Assembly (NCBI GenBank): GCA_004124405.1
Contig: SCKP01000013.1
Location: forward strand, 1-41,144
Source of the DNA: Fidelibacterota bacterium
GTDB taxonomy: Bacteria > Fidelibacterota > Marinisomatia > SCGC-AAA003-L08 > D37C17
Length of the DNA: 41,144 nucleotides
Direction of reading: 5' to 3'
Made by a program: the position numbers and the translations under genes. Shown here piece after piece: positions 1 to 8,643 of the stretch. Every line of letters begins with the position of its first letter. Position 1 is the stretch's first letter. A model generated the notes under the pieces. That model was not told the origin of the DNA, made no database searches, and worked only from the letters and a program-made list of their open reading frames with translations.

Positions 1-268
1 CAGAACCGACAGGTATTGTTGCGCCTGTAAGTGAAAAGCCTATTACAAGACTAGAAGATGTAGTTATGAAAAATCCATCCGGGGTAGATGCACCAGTTAT
101 AGTAATACCTAAGAGTTCAAACTGGAATCCACCAACTTCTTCATCATTAGTCATATAAATATCCAGGGTACCTGCATCGATATCCACATTCTGGATTTCA
201 AGACTGACTGCCGACCATGCTGTAACGGTCATAACTGATAAAAGTACTATTTGTTTAATCCATTTCAT
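1..268 (-). CDS. Secreted protein with cohesin-like fold (C-terminus outside window)
   Basis: Reading the minus strand from the ATG at 268 gives about 89 codons running off the window edge. Residues 1-20 form a Sec signal peptide: K-W-I-K start, hydrophobic core, then a small-residue site near W-S-A. The following segment has the features of cohesin-like extracellular domains: an N-D-E-E-V-G-G-F-Q-F-E-L strand, a T-I-T-G-A-S turn, then G-F-S-L-T-G-A-T-I-P-V-G-S. Cohesins bind dockerin modules, and the divergent neighbour at 701 carries a dockerin-like tail, so the two may interact outside the cell; that is inference. No Shine-Dalgarno is obvious upstream. The rest of the protein, and any anchor, cannot be seen. 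Confidence 0.75.
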   Translation of the reverse strand, partial: MKWIKQIVLLSVMTVTAWSAVSLEIQNVDIDAGTLDIYMTNDEEVGGFQFELLGITITGASTPDGFFITTSSSLVIGFSLTGATIPVGS

Positions 269-700
269 AAAATTTTATTTCTAATAATTTTTTAAATTAA
301 TTTTATACTTCCTACTAATCAATTCACAAATTTCCATGAAAATTAGGGATAACCCCCATTAGTTCTTTTTGCCCTTCGTCACATAATAGGTTTTTACCAC
401 ATAAATTCACCCTATTCTAAATAATTGAATAATGGCAACCCGTGACTCATTTTATATATTTCAGGAATCCTCCTCCAGAGAATTGCTGTTTGAATCAGCG
501 ATTTTGGGAATTAAATCTGTGTAAAATATAAGTAGAAATAGCCCATAATTCCAATTTTATAGGTGCTACAATATGTAACAGGTGATTCACGTCACATTAG
601 AGGGGGTATTTGGACTCCGCAATAATATTATAAATATCTGTTTACATTTTGTTAAGATTAATATTTTGGTTTTTTTTCAATATTGTTGTAAATTTTATCC
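269..700. other. Divergent intergenic region, 432 bp
   Basis: AT-rich spacer between two divergent secreted-protein genes. I see no credible ORF or RNA gene. It holds a CRP/FNR-like palindrome at 581-596 (separate entry) and a weak GCTG/CAGC hairpin near 483-500. No convincing -35/-10 pair could be assigned to either gene. Confidence 0.6.
581..596. promoter_or_regulatory. Candidate CRP/FNR-family operator
   Basis: The sequence GGTGA-TTCACG-TCACA matches the CRP-family layout TGTGA-N6-TCACA in 9 of 10 half-site positions and lies about 105 bp upstream of the ATG at 701. It also contains the perfect 9-bp palindrome GTGATTCAC. A single site can arise by chance and no regulator gene is in the window. 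Confidence 0.25.
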
Positions 701-1234
701 ATGAAAACTTTCATATTAACTTTTATCTCGGTAGTCTATTTCTCTGTGGCGGGAGGTACAAGCCTGCAGAGTATTTTTGATTCATCGGGTCCTGGCAATG
801 GATATGATAAACTTGTAACATTATCCCCTGATGTAATCTATACTGGTGGTTTGGGTATTTTTGAGGGCAATGTGTTAATTGATGGTCATGGAGCAATTAT
901 TGACCTTCAGGATGGGTCCGGTATTTGGGTATATGCAGATGAAAATTATCCCGCCAATTTGGATATTCAATATTGCACTATCATCAACGGTGCCTATTAC
1001 GGTGTGAGTTATGGTGGTACTTCCACCGGCTATCTAACCAATTGTAATTTTGTCCGAAATGATTTTGGGATAAAACTTTACGATTTCTCAGATGTGGAAA
1101 TTAAAAATTGTAACTTAATAGAAAATACTGTGTATGGAGTTGGCATCTATAGTGAATTACCAGTTTGTGAAATAAACTATACCAACGCCTGGGGCAATGG
1201 TGAAGCTGCCTGGATGGAAAACTGCCCTGGCTGA
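701..1234 (+). CDS. Right-handed beta-helix secreted protein, N-terminal part ended by in-frame TGA
   Basis: This 177-residue ORF begins with a signal peptide (M-K-T-F-I-L-T-F, cleavage near residue 17). It continues with repeats typical of right-handed parallel beta-helices of the pectate-lyase-like type: N-V-L-I-D-G-H-G, D-I-Q-Y-C-T-I-I-N-G, L-T-N-C-N-F-V-R-N and E-I-K-N-C-N-L-I-E-N. Reading stops at TGA (1232-1234) directly after C-P-G, but the same frame stays open for another 123 codons and completes the family's usual C-terminus (next entry). The likely original codon is TGG (Trp). Ligand or substrate is unknown. No Shine-Dalgarno is visible, and the start was chosen because it gives a complete signal peptide. 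Confidence 0.7.
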   Translation: MKTFILTFISVVYFSVAGGTSLQSIFDSSGPGNGYDKLVTLSPDVIYTGGLGIFEGNVLIDGHGAIIDLQDGSGIWVYADENYPANLDIQYCTIINGAYYGVSYGGTSTGYLTNCNFVRNDFGIKLYDFSDVEIKNCNLIENTVYGVGIYSELPVCEINYTNAWGNGEAAWMENCPG

Positions 1235-1606
1235 GGAAGTATATGGACTCCGTGGGAGCCCGAAGATGGTTTAGGAATTATTGAGACTGATCCCCTCTTT
1301 GTAAATATAGATCAATGGAATTTTGATTATCAGGATAATTCACCCTGCATTGATGCGGGTGATCCATCTGATGCAGACCCTGACGGCAGTATTCGGGATA
1401 TTGGTGCTCATTGGTTTAGCAGCGAAGAAACTTCAATAGGTGACTGCAATGGAGACGGAACTCAGAATGTTATTGATATTATTATTATGATAAATAATTG
1501 TATTTTAGGTGAGGATGATAACTGTGAATGTGGAGACATGAATCAAGATGGGATAGTGAATATTCTGGATATTGTTAGCCTGGTGAATATTATTTTATCT
1601 CCCTGA
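1235..1606 (+). pseudogene. C-terminal remainder of the beta-helix protein, with dockerin-like repeats
   Basis: In frame with the gene at 701 and separated from it only by the TGA at 1232. It encodes D-P-L-F-V-N and S-P-C-I-D-A-G-D-P, a segment that typically closes beta-helix domains of this sort, and then D-I-G-A-H-W-F. Two calcium-loop repeats follow, at codons 248-271 (D-C-N-G-D-G-T-Q-N-V-I-D) and 279-301 (D-M-N-Q-D-G-I-V-N-I-L-D). Both fit the dockerin F-hand pattern DxNxDGxxNxxD. The frame ends at TGA 1604-1606. There is no internal start with a good ribosome site, so separate translation is unlikely. Alternatives are a sequencing error, a recent nonsense mutation, or low-level readthrough. 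Confidence 0.65.
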
Positions 1607-1640
1607 TTTATATCAACGAAATACTACAATAAATAATTCT

Positions 1641-1671
1641 AAAAAAAGTGACAGTAATTGTCACTTTTTTT
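1641..1671. terminator. Bidirectional intrinsic terminator between convergent genes
   Basis: A 13-nt arm, A7-GTGACA (1641-1653), pairs with TGTCAC plus T7 (1659-1671) around the loop GTAAT. Because of the flanking A and T runs it should work on both strands, ending the beta-helix gene (plus) and hutI (minus). It overlaps the hutI stop codon at 1670-1672. Confidence 0.85.
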
Positions 1672-2869
1672 ATTCCAGGAGTTTACCTGCTTTCATCACA
1701 TTGAGAATTCTGTCTGAACCCATCCAATAGGGTATTTCTTCAATGGAACCCAATTCCCAAAATAACATATCCGCTTGAAATCCCTCAGCGATTGCACCTA
1801 ATTGTTTTTCACGCTTAATTGCTTTAGCGCCATTCCAGGTTGCACCCTTAAAAGCTTCTTCTATGGATAATCCGCAATATAAGTTTGCCAAGGAAATAAT
1901 GTGAGGCATGGATTGAATAGTACAAGACCCTGGGTTAAAATCTGTGGCAAGAGCAACATCACAGCCTGAGTCAATCATCTTTCGTCCCGGTGCATATTTT
2001 GTTTTTCCCAGAAATAATGTTGTGCCGGGAAGCAATGTGGCAATAACACCATTCTCAGCCATTTTCTGAATGCCTTCATCACTTACAGCCATTAAGTGAT
2101 CAGCAGAAATAGCACCCACTTCAGCAGACAAACCTGCTGCACCTGAATCAGCAAATTCATCTGCATGAAGCCGCGGTATTAAACCACATTCTTTTGCTGT
2201 TTCTAATATTTTCCGGGAATCATCTAAAGTAAAATATCCATTTTCACAAAATACATCACAAAATTCAGCAAGGTTTTCCTCTGCCACTGCTGGAATCATC
2301 TCTTCACAAATTAGCCGAACATATCCTTGATGGTCATTCTTGAATTCTGGTGGAAAATCATGTGCACCCATAAAAGTTGGGATAATATCCAGGGGACTTG
2401 CCTCATTTAATCGCTTAATAACTCTCAGCGATTTTAATTCATCCTCAACTGTAAGTCCATACCCTGATTTAGCTTCGATAGTAGTTGTACCATGAACCAG
2501 GAAAAAATTAACTCTTTCTAAACACTCTTCAAATAATTGATCTTCACTGGCATTGCGAACAGCATTTATGGAAGAAATAATACCACCACCCCTCTCCGCA
2601 ATTTCTTCATACGATTTTCCAGATACACGCATACCAAATTCATTTGCACGGTTACCAGAAAAAATGGGGTGAGTATGAGAATCTACAAAGCCCGGAGTAA
2701 TGAGGGCTCCATCTGCATCAATCTCCTCTTCTGCATCTCCAACAGTTTTTGAAATTTGAATAATAGTTGAATCTTCTACAAGGATTTCAACCTTGGGCAG
2801 AGTGAGCAGTTTATCCTCTTCTGGGGACCAAGTACAAACAGTAGAAATATTTATAATTTTTGTTTTCAT
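1670..2869 (-). CDS. hutI: Imidazolonepropionase
   Basis: Hydrolyses 4-imidazolone-5-propanoate to N-formimino-L-glutamate, the third step of histidine degradation, in the cytoplasm. The 399-residue length is normal for the family. The amidohydrolase metal motif H-T-H is at residues 65-67, just after G-F-V-D-S; later motifs include H-A-D-E-F and the metal-ligand segment A-L-A-T-D-F-N-P-G-S. It lies 35 bp downstream of hutU in the same direction, so the two are probably co-transcribed. hutH and the last-step enzyme are not in this window. The ATG start is well placed, although the Shine-Dalgarno is weak. Confidence 0.96.
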   Translation of the reverse strand: MKTKIINISTVCTWSPEEDKLLTLPKVEILVEDSTIIQISKTVGDAEEEIDADGALITPGFVDSHTHPIFSGNRANEFGMRVSGKSYEEIAERGGGIISSINAVRNASEDQLFEECLERVNFFLVHGTTTIEAKSGYGLTVEDELKSLRVIKRLNEASPLDIIPTFMGAHDFPPEFKNDHQGYVRLICEEMIPAVAEENLAEFCDVFCENGYFTLDDSRKILETAKECGLIPRLHADEFADSGAAGLSAEVGAISADHLMAVSDEGIQKMAENGVIATLLPGTTLFLGKTKYAPGRKMIDSGCDVALATDFNPGSCTIQSMPHIISLANLYCGLSIEEAFKGATWNGAKAIKREKQLGAIAEGFQADMLFWELGSIEEIPYWMGSDRILNVMKAGKLLE

Positions 2870-2904
2870 AAAATTGCCAATGATTTACATTTTTTATGAA
2901 TCTA

Positions 2905-4563
2905 TTAATTAACCATAGGAAGTTTTAGCTTACGCTCTTTTGCAATTTGAATTGCTTTTTCATAACCCGCATCTGCATGACGGGCTACTCCTAGTCCAGG
3001 GTCATTGGTTAGTACTCTATTCAATCTTTCTTTCATCTCAGGTGTGCCATCGGCAACAATTACAACACCGGCATGTATGGCTAATCCCATCCCCACACCA
3101 CCCCCATGATGTACGGAGGTCCAACTGGTTCCACCCGTTGTACTGAGCAGTGCATTTAAAATGGGCCAGTCTGCTACAGCATCAGACCCATCTTTCATTG
3201 CTTCGGTTTCACGATTTGGAGATGCCACGGAGCCTGCATCTAAATGGTCTCTGCCTATTACGATGGGCGCTTTCAGTTCACCTGAGGCAACCATATCGTT
3301 GATTGCTTCACCAAAAAGGTTTCGTTCTCGATAGCCTAACCAACAAATTCTTGCTGGTAATCCCTGGAACTGCACTTTTTCCTGCGCCATAGTTATCCAC
3401 CTTCTTAGGGCTTCATCCTCTGGAAATAATTCTAATACTTTAGCATCTGTTTTATAAATGTCTTCCGGATCGCCGGACAACGCAACCCAGCGAAAGGGTC
3501 CCTTGCCTTCACAAAATAACGGCCGGATAAATGCAGGGACAAATCCAGGGATGTCAAAAGCATTTTCAACTCCTCCATTTTCTTTGGCCTGGCCACGCAA
3601 ATTATTTCCATAATCAAAAGTTATTGAACCCATTTTCTGCAGGTCAATCATTGCCTGACAATGAATTGCCATGGAGCGGTAGCTCATTTCAATATATTTA
3701 TCTGGATCATTATCTCTTAATTTAAGTGCATCTTCAAAAGATATTCCATGGGGAACATAACCATTCAATTCATCATGGGCAGAAGTTTGATCGGTAACTA
3801 CCTCGGGTACAATCCCACGCTTAACAAATTCAGGGAAAATATCTGCACAGTTTCCTAATAATCCAATGGACAGGGGCTCTCCTTTTTCTTTGGATTCATC
3901 TGCTAATTGTAACGCCTGATCAAAATTGTTTACGGAGGTATCCAGATACCCAGTTTCTAAACGACGCTGAATTCGATGAGGATCAATTTCAACCGTAATG
4001 TTCACCCCTTCATTCATGGTTACTGCTAATGGTTGAGCACCACCCATTCCACCAAGTCCACCTGTAAGAGTAAGTGTTCCTTTTAAGGTACCACCAAATT
4101 TTTGCTTTCCCAGCTCCGCCAGGGTTTCGTAGGTACCTTGTAAAATTCCCTGGGTACCGATATAGATCCAACTCCCGGCAGTCATTTGGCCATACATCAT
4201 CAACCCTTTTTTGTCCAATTCCCGAAAGTGTTCCCAATTTGCCCAATTGGGGACTAACATAGAATTTGAAATGAGTACCCGTGGCGAATGAGTATGGGTT
4301 TTGAATACCGCAACAGGCTTCCCAGACTGGATGAGTAGTGTCTCATCATTTTCCAATTTTTTCAAACTTTCCAGTATTGCGTCAAACGCTTCCCAATTTC
4401 TGGCAGCTTTTCCTAATCCTCCATATACAATGAGTTCATCGGGGTTTTCAGCATTATCCGGATCTAAATTATTTTGAATCATGCGATAGGCAGCTTCCTG
4501 ATGCCAACCCTTACAACTCAAAGTTGTTCCTGTAGGAGCTTTAACTGGTCTGGATTTAGACAT
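2905..4563 (-). CDS. hutU: Urocanate hydratase (urocanase)
   Basis: Converts urocanate to 4-imidazolone-5-propanoate using tightly bound NAD+ as an electrophile, the second step of histidine degradation. The 552-residue length matches full-length bacterial urocanases. The glycine-rich segment [11 protein letters not shown] binds the cofactor, and the conserved active-site cysteine region P-A-R-I-C-W-L-G is present, as is [11 protein letters not shown] near the C-terminus. It lies 22 bp after the GHL10 gene and 35 bp before hutI, which suggests a short three-gene unit. Start is ATG. Confidence 0.97.
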   Translation of the reverse strand: MSKSRPVKAPTGTTLSCKGWHQEAAYRMIQNNLDPDNAENPDELIVYGGLGKAARNWEAFDAILESLKKLENDETLLIQSGKPVAVFKTHTHSPRVLISNSMLVPNWANWEHFRELDKKGLMMYGQMTAGSWIYIGTQGILQGTYETLAELGKQKFGGTLKGTLTLTGGLGGMGGAQPLAVTMNEGVNITVEIDPHRIQRRLETGYLDTSVNNFDQALQLADESKEKGEPLSIGLLGNCADIFPEFVKRGIVPEVVTDQTSAHDELNGYVPHGISFEDALKLRDNDPDKYIEMSYRSMAIHCQAMIDLQKMGSITFDYGNNLRGQAKENGGVENAFDIPGFVPAFIRPLFCEGKGPFRWVALSGDPEDIYKTDAKVLELFPEDEALRRWITMAQEKVQFQGLPARICWLGYRERNLFGEAINDMVASGELKAPIVIGRDHLDAGSVASPNRETEAMKDGSDAVADWPILNALLSTTGGTSWTSVHHGGGVGMGLAIHAGVVIVADGTPEMKERLNRVLTNDPGLGVARHADAGYEKAIQIAKERKLKLPMVN

Positions 4564-4585
4564 AATTTAATTCACCATAATTTTA

Positions 4586-5755
4586 TTAATCAAATGTCGG
4601 GTGTCCCAAGGCTTCATTAATGGGCTGGAACCATTCCAAATTATTTTTATGAGAATCCCAAGAAAAGATACTCACTCCCTTAAACCCATTTAATCTTGCC
4701 AATAATATTTTATCCGCAGCAGATTGAGCATCTTGATTATAGGTGGATATACCGATAATTACCATTTCTAATTCATCCTGAGCTAAATTGGATTTCATAA
4801 TTTGAACTGAATTATTAAAATCCCGAATTTCTTTAAAGTAGTTCATAGGAACTACAAAGTCAATCATCCCTTCCTTAACCCACTTATCCCATTCCTGATA
4901 CCATCGATATTTTGCGTCGATAAGATTAGGTTTCACGGCAGCGCTTAATTTGATATTATTACCTTGTTTATGAATTTCCGTATAAATATTTCTCACTAAT
5001 TCTGTAACTGCATCTCTTCTAAATTTGTCCCAGGCAACATACATTGAATCTACAAATTCCTGACTCCAACCAAAACGTGGAGAAATAATCCCCCGGACAA
5101 TATCTCTTGGGTTTATATCATAAGTATTTTCAAAAACAGCCATACCACTTTTATTATATCCATAAACCTCATCTTGAAACCTAATGTAATCCAGGTGGAT
5201 GCCGTCGATATTATATGAATTTATGATTTCGGAATAAACAGACAACAGGTATGGATTAACCTCAGGATGAGTCGGCGATAGATATACTCCTTCCCATTGA
5301 GGTGATTGTGGTTGAGAAAGTTTAATTTGCGAATCCATTTTACCATGGATATTTGCTTCTGTCCAGCCTTTTTGAGTATGATATAAATGTTCGGGATTTT
5401 CAGGAGGTGTGTTTGCTGACCATAAAATATATGAATTCATCCAGGCATGAACCTCGATGCCCAATGCATGTCCCAGTGTCACCGCGTAATCCAAGGGATC
5501 AAATTCAACTGCTATTTTTGGATGTTTTGGAACAATATCTGAGTTATAAAATGCATACCCACGTCCGCGCACTTGAATAAAAACAATATTATATCCAGAC
5601 TGGTAGGCATAAACCAATGCTGAATTTATCATTTTTTCATTATACATGCTTTCTCTGACAATCCACAGACAACGTGTATCCAAATCTGATAATTGAGCAA
5701 AGGCAAATTGGAGGAGGAAAAAAAACAGGGCAGAATATTTAATTGCCCTGTTCAT
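4586..5755 (-). CDS. Secreted glycosyl-hydrolase-like protein (GHL10/DUF187 family)
   Basis: From the ATG at 5755 the product is 389 residues with a clear signal peptide (M-N-R-A-I-K start, F-F-F-L-L core, cleavage after A-F-A at residue 20). The mature part resembles the GHL10 (YngK-like) TIM-barrel family: an early strand F-I-Q-V-R-G-R-G-Y-A-F-Y, then G-I-E-V-H-A-W-M-N, then D-G-I-H-L-D-Y-I-R-F, where family members carry acidic catalytic candidates. Carbohydrate substrate is unknown. A TTG at 5776 would add seven residues in front of the signal peptide, so I prefer the ATG. Neither start has a good Shine-Dalgarno. The first codons overlap a strong intrinsic terminator (separate entry). The gene precedes hutU by 22 bp but has no evident link to histidine breakdown. 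Confidence 0.82.
   Translation of the reverse strand: MNRAIKYSALFFFLLQFAFAQLSDLDTRCLWIVRESMYNEKMINSALVYAYQSGYNIVFIQVRGRGYAFYNSDIVPKHPKIAVEFDPLDYAVTLGHALGIEVHAWMNSYILWSANTPPENPEHLYHTQKGWTEANIHGKMDSQIKLSQPQSPQWEGVYLSPTHPEVNPYLLSVYSEIINSYNIDGIHLDYIRFQDEVYGYNKSGMAVFENTYDINPRDIVRGIISPRFGWSQEFVDSMYVAWDKFRRDAVTELVRNIYTEIHKQGNNIKLSAAVKPNLIDAKYRWYQEWDKWVKEGMIDFVVPMNYFKEIRDFNNSVQIMKSNLAQDELEMVIIGISTYNQDAQSAADKILLARLNGFKGVSIFSWDSHKNNLEWFQPINEALGHPTFD
5718..5752 (-). terminator. Intrinsic terminator inside the GHL10 signal-peptide codons
   Basis: On the minus strand, AACAGGGCA (5752-5744) pairs perfectly over 9 bp with TGCCCTGTT (5732-5724) around an 11-nt loop, and a run of T residues follows down to 5718. 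This is a textbook rho-independent shape. It lies 53 bp past the rplQ stop, so it would end the ribosomal block. Its 5' arm starts immediately after the ATG at 5755, and its T run encodes the Phe residues of the signal peptide. Confidence 0.8.
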
Positions 5756-5804
5756 AGTTCGAGTTATTTGATTCAAAATAATTTATACTGCCTGACTTTT
5801 GATA

Positions 5805-6236
5805 TTATTCCTTAGTTTCTCCCTTTTTTTCCTCTACAACTTCATTATCAATCGTTTCCGTTACATCTGGAGCTATATCAATAAATTCAATGAGAGAAAC
5901 CGGTGCATTATCATTTTTTCGATTATTCAATTTAATTAGCCGAGTATATCCTCCCTGCCTGTCAGCATAGGCTGGAGCTATATCATGAATAAGGATATTT
6001 GCAATTTCTTTTCCTCTTTTGCCGGTAATTCTTTTTTGGATTAACCGCCGACCATGTACATCGCCCCTTTTAGCGTAAGTCACCAACCGCTCAATATAAC
6101 TCCTTAGTTCTTTTCCCTTTGCATCTGTAGTTCTTATTTTTTTATGGATGACCAAAGATGCCGCAAGGTTACTAAACAATGCTTTCCGGTGGCTAGCTGT
6201 CCGGTTAAGTTTTCTTCCTTTTTTCTGATGCCTCAT
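5805..6236 (-). CDS. rplQ: Ribosomal protein bL17
   Basis: Large-subunit protein L17, the last gene of the alpha cluster. The N-terminus M-R-H-Q-K-K-G-R-K-L-N-R and the segment H-R-K-A-L-F-S-N-L-A are diagnostic. The product has 143 residues; the conserved core is followed by an acidic tail (T-E-T-I-D-N-E-V-V-E-E) that makes it longer than minimal L17 proteins. It starts 9 bp after rpoA. The terminator at 5718-5752 lies just beyond it, which fits its position as the final gene of the block. Confidence 0.97.
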   Translation of the reverse strand: MRHQKKGRKLNRTASHRKALFSNLAASLVIHKKIRTTDAKGKELRSYIERLVTYAKRGDVHGRRLIQKRITGKRGKEIANILIHDIAPAYADRQGGYTRLIKLNNRKNDNAPVSLIEFIDIAPDVTETIDNEVVEEKKGETKE

Positions 6237-6245
6237 TGTATTGAA

Positions 6246-7217
6246 TTATTCCGTTTCTAAATATTGTTTTACATCCATACCAAAATGAAGTTCCAACTCA
6301 CCTAACTTTTCCTGAAGTTCAGTTAATGATTTACGGCCGAAATTTTTAAACTTCAACATTTCACCTTCTTCTTTATCAACAAGTTCACTAATGGTTCTTA
6401 TTCCAGCGGCTTGTAAACAATTATGACTTCTTACAGAGAGTTCCATTTCATCAATTGATTTTGTTAAAATGCCTTTTATTTCAAGCGCTTCGTTTATTTC
6501 TTCTTCATTAACAGCTTTTAGTGCGGAAGAATCATTAAACATAAAGTAAGCTAATTGTTGTCTTGTAATATTGGCAGCATGGTTAATAGCATCTTTTGGT
6601 GTTGTAGATCCATCTGACCTAATTTCCATTGTCAATCTTTCATGACCTTCAGTGGAGGTTGGAATGGGTTGAACATCCCACGAAACACTGGTAATAGGAT
6701 TAAAAATAGAATCAATTGGAATTGTTCCAATTGTATCATCTTGCCGCTTATTTTTCACTGCAGAAGAATACCCTTTTCCTCGGCAAATACGAATCTCAAA
6801 AATGATAGTTTTTTCCTCAGTAATTGTTGCAATATGATGTTTCGGATTTAATACATCAAACATCTTTGTTAAATTACCAATATCTGCACCAGTAAATTTG
6901 CAGGGGCCATGCAATTCAACTAAAATAAGTTCTGGTCCTTCATCAACCATTTTAAACCTAACTTCTTTTAAGTTTAAAATTATGTCTGCAATATCTTCTA
7001 GAACCCCTTTAATGGAAGTGAATTCATGTGATACCCCATCAATTTTAATGGATGTTATTGCAGCGCCGGGAATAGATGTAAGAAGTGTACGTCTTAATGT
7101 ATTACCTATGGTAACACCATATCCTCTGTCAAAGGGTTCTGCTATTACTTTTGCATAATTTTCTGATTCATCAATAACTTCTATTTCTAGCTCTTGAAAA
7201 TATTTATTACTTGCCAT
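6246..7217 (-). CDS. rpoA: RNA polymerase alpha subunit
   Basis: The alpha dimer scaffolds RNA polymerase assembly, and its C-terminal domain contacts UP elements and activators. The 323 residues cover both domains. The N-terminal assembly domain includes G-Y-G-V-T-I-G-N-T-L-R-R-T-L-L near residues 33-47. The C-terminal helix-hairpin-helix domain, from roughly residue 250, includes V-R-S-H-N-C-L and F-G-R-K-S-L-T-E-L. It sits between rpsD (14 bp gap) and rplQ (9 bp gap), the standard alpha-operon order. ATG start. Confidence 0.98.
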   Translation of the reverse strand: MASNKYFQELEIEVIDESENYAKVIAEPFDRGYGVTIGNTLRRTLLTSIPGAAITSIKIDGVSHEFTSIKGVLEDIADIILNLKEVRFKMVDEGPELILVELHGPCKFTGADIGNLTKMFDVLNPKHHIATITEEKTIIFEIRICRGKGYSSAVKNKRQDDTIGTIPIDSIFNPITSVSWDVQPIPTSTEGHERLTMEIRSDGSTTPKDAINHAANITRQQLAYFMFNDSSALKAVNEEEINEALEIKGILTKSIDEMELSVRSHNCLQAAGIRTISELVDKEEGEMLKFKNFGRKSLTELQEKLGELELHFGMDVKQYLETE

Positions 7218-7231
7218 TTTTTTACCTTTTT

Positions 7232-7843
7232 TTATTTGGAGTAAAGTTCTACTACTAATTGTTCTTCTACTGGTTCTTCAATTTCATCCCGTTCTGGTAC
7301 ATTATCAAATATCCCCATCAATTTTGCCTTATCAAGAGTTAGCCATGGTCTTGGATTATCACCTTGTACTGACCGCATAGATTCCTGAAAAAGTTCCATT
7401 TTTTTACTTTTATCCCTTACCTGAATAATATCTCCAGGCGATAATTGATATGATGGAATATTTACTTTATGATTATTTATCAAAAAATGTCCATGATTTA
7501 CTAACTGTCTGGCACTTGAACGGGTTGGCGCAAGTGCTAACCGATATACGGTATTATCTAATCTTGATTCTAACATAATCAAAAGATTATGACCGGTTGG
7601 TCCTTTCTTTGACACTGCTTTTTTGAAATAATTTCGAAATTGTTTTTCTAAAACTCCATATAGATATTTAATGCGTTGTTTTTCCCTTAATTGGATACCA
7701 TAGTTGGAAAGTTTTCTACGCCTACCTTGTCCCTGTTGTCCAGGGGGATAATTTTTTCTGATATTCCCAAATTTAGGTGATTCAAATACGGGGAATTCCA
7801 ATCTTCTACATAATCGTGCTCTTGGTCCTGTATATCTTGCCAT
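7232..7843 (-). CDS. rpsD: Ribosomal protein uS4
   Basis: Primary 16S rRNA-binding protein that nucleates 30S assembly. The 203 residues begin M-A-R-Y-T-G-P. An S4-type RNA-binding domain is centred on R-L-D-N-T-V-Y-R-L-A and A-R-Q-L-V-N-H-G-H. Only one cysteine is near the N-terminus, so this is the zinc-free form. In E. coli S4 represses the alpha operon; whether it does so here cannot be seen. It lies 14 bp from both rpsK and rpoA. Confidence 0.97.
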   Translation of the reverse strand: MARYTGPRARLCRRLEFPVFESPKFGNIRKNYPPGQQGQGRRRKLSNYGIQLREKQRIKYLYGVLEKQFRNYFKKAVSKKGPTGHNLLIMLESRLDNTVYRLALAPTRSSARQLVNHGHFLINNHKVNIPSYQLSPGDIIQVRDKSKKMELFQESMRSVQGDNPRPWLTLDKAKLMGIFDNVPERDEIEEPVEEQLVVELYSK

Positions 7844-7857
7844 GCGATTCCTTTAGG

Positions 7858-8241
7858 TTAAACTCTTCTCTTTTTAGATGGTCTGCATCCATTATGAGGA
7901 ATTGGAGTAACATCCATAATAGCAGTTATATTTAATCCTGCAGCTCTCAATGCTCGGACAGCCGCTTCTCTTCCTCCTCCGGGTCCTTTTACACGTACTT
8001 CAATCGTGGATAATCCCAGAGCCATTGCATCTTCCGCTGCTTTTTTAGCTGCTTCAGTAGCAGCAAATGGCGTACTTTTCCGAGACCCTTTAAACCCAAG
8101 AGCACCAGAACTGCACCATGAAATTGCATTTCCAAATTTATCTGTGAGAGTTACAATAGTATTATTAAAGGATGCTTTAACAAATCCTATACCCTCTGGA
8201 TCAACTTTTATTTTTTTCTTTTTCTTTTTTGGTCCAGCCAA
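7858..8241 (-). CDS. rpsK: Ribosomal protein uS11
   Basis: 30S platform protein near the E site. The 127 residues contain [12 protein letters not shown] and [11 protein letters not shown], both diagnostic of S11, and end in a basic K-K-R-R-V. The N-terminus carries a run of lysines. The start is TTG at 8241, preceded by GGGGAG eight bases upstream; no in-frame ATG occurs before the conserved core, so TTG is the only sensible start. Confidence 0.97.
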   Translation of the reverse strand: MAGPKKKKKKIKVDPEGIGFVKASFNNTIVTLTDKFGNAISWCSSGALGFKGSRKSTPFAATEAAKKAAEDAMALGLSTIEVRVKGPGGGREAAVRALRAAGLNITAIMDVTPIPHNGCRPSKKRRV

Positions 8242-8254
8242 TTAACTATCTCCC

Positions 8255-8632
8255 CTAAACTGCGGCTTTTTTCTTGCCAGCGATTGTTTTCTTTTTACCT
8301 TTTCGAGTACGGGCATTATTCTTAGTATTCTGCCCACGAGTTGGCAATCCTTTGCGATGTCGTAATCCACGATATGATCCAATATCCATTAACCGTTTAA
8401 TATTTCTAGAATTTTGCCCTCTAAGTTCACCCTCAACAGACAGCATATCACCAATGGCGTTTCTGATTGCCAACAGCTGTTCTTCTGTTAATTCGTGTAC
8501 CCGAATATCCGCGCTAATACCACTTGTATCTAAAATCTTTTTTGACTGAGTATGCCCTATCCCATAAATATATGGTAAAGCAAACTCAACTTTTTTATTT
8601 CTTGGTAGATCTATTCCTGCAATACGAGCCAA
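8255..8632 (-). CDS. rpsM: Ribosomal protein uS13
   Basis: 30S head protein at the subunit bridge and P-site tRNA. The 125 residues start A-R-I-A-G-I-D-L-P after the initiator. They contain Y-I-Y-G-I-G and [14 protein letters not shown], followed by a lysine-rich tail that reaches the tRNA. The start codon is TTG (8632) with AGGAG upstream; the conserved N-terminus leaves no alternative. It lies 11 bp after rpmJ and 13 bp before rpsK. Confidence 0.97.
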   Translation of the reverse strand: MARIAGIDLPRNKKVEFALPYIYGIGHTQSKKILDTSGISADIRVHELTEEQLLAIRNAIGDMLSVEGELRGQNSRNIKRLMDIGSYRGLRHRKGLPTRGQNTKNNARTRKGKKKTIAGKKKAAV

Positions 8633-8643
8633 CTATATTTCTC

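Noticed and set aside
1232-1234. TGA read as selenocysteine or tryptophan by altered genetic code
   Set aside because: rplO ends in TGA in this window, Trp is normally written TGG, and no selenocysteine insertion stem-loop or Cys homologue is evident after the codon.
5756-5776. TTG at 5776 as the start of the GHL10 protein
   Set aside because: It adds seven residues before a normal signal peptide and has no better ribosome site; the ATG at 5755 gives a cleaner signal sequence.
8211-8241. Long T-rich tract as a terminator on the plus strand
   Set aside because: It encodes the lysine run of uS11 on the minus strand and has no upstream stem on the plus strand.
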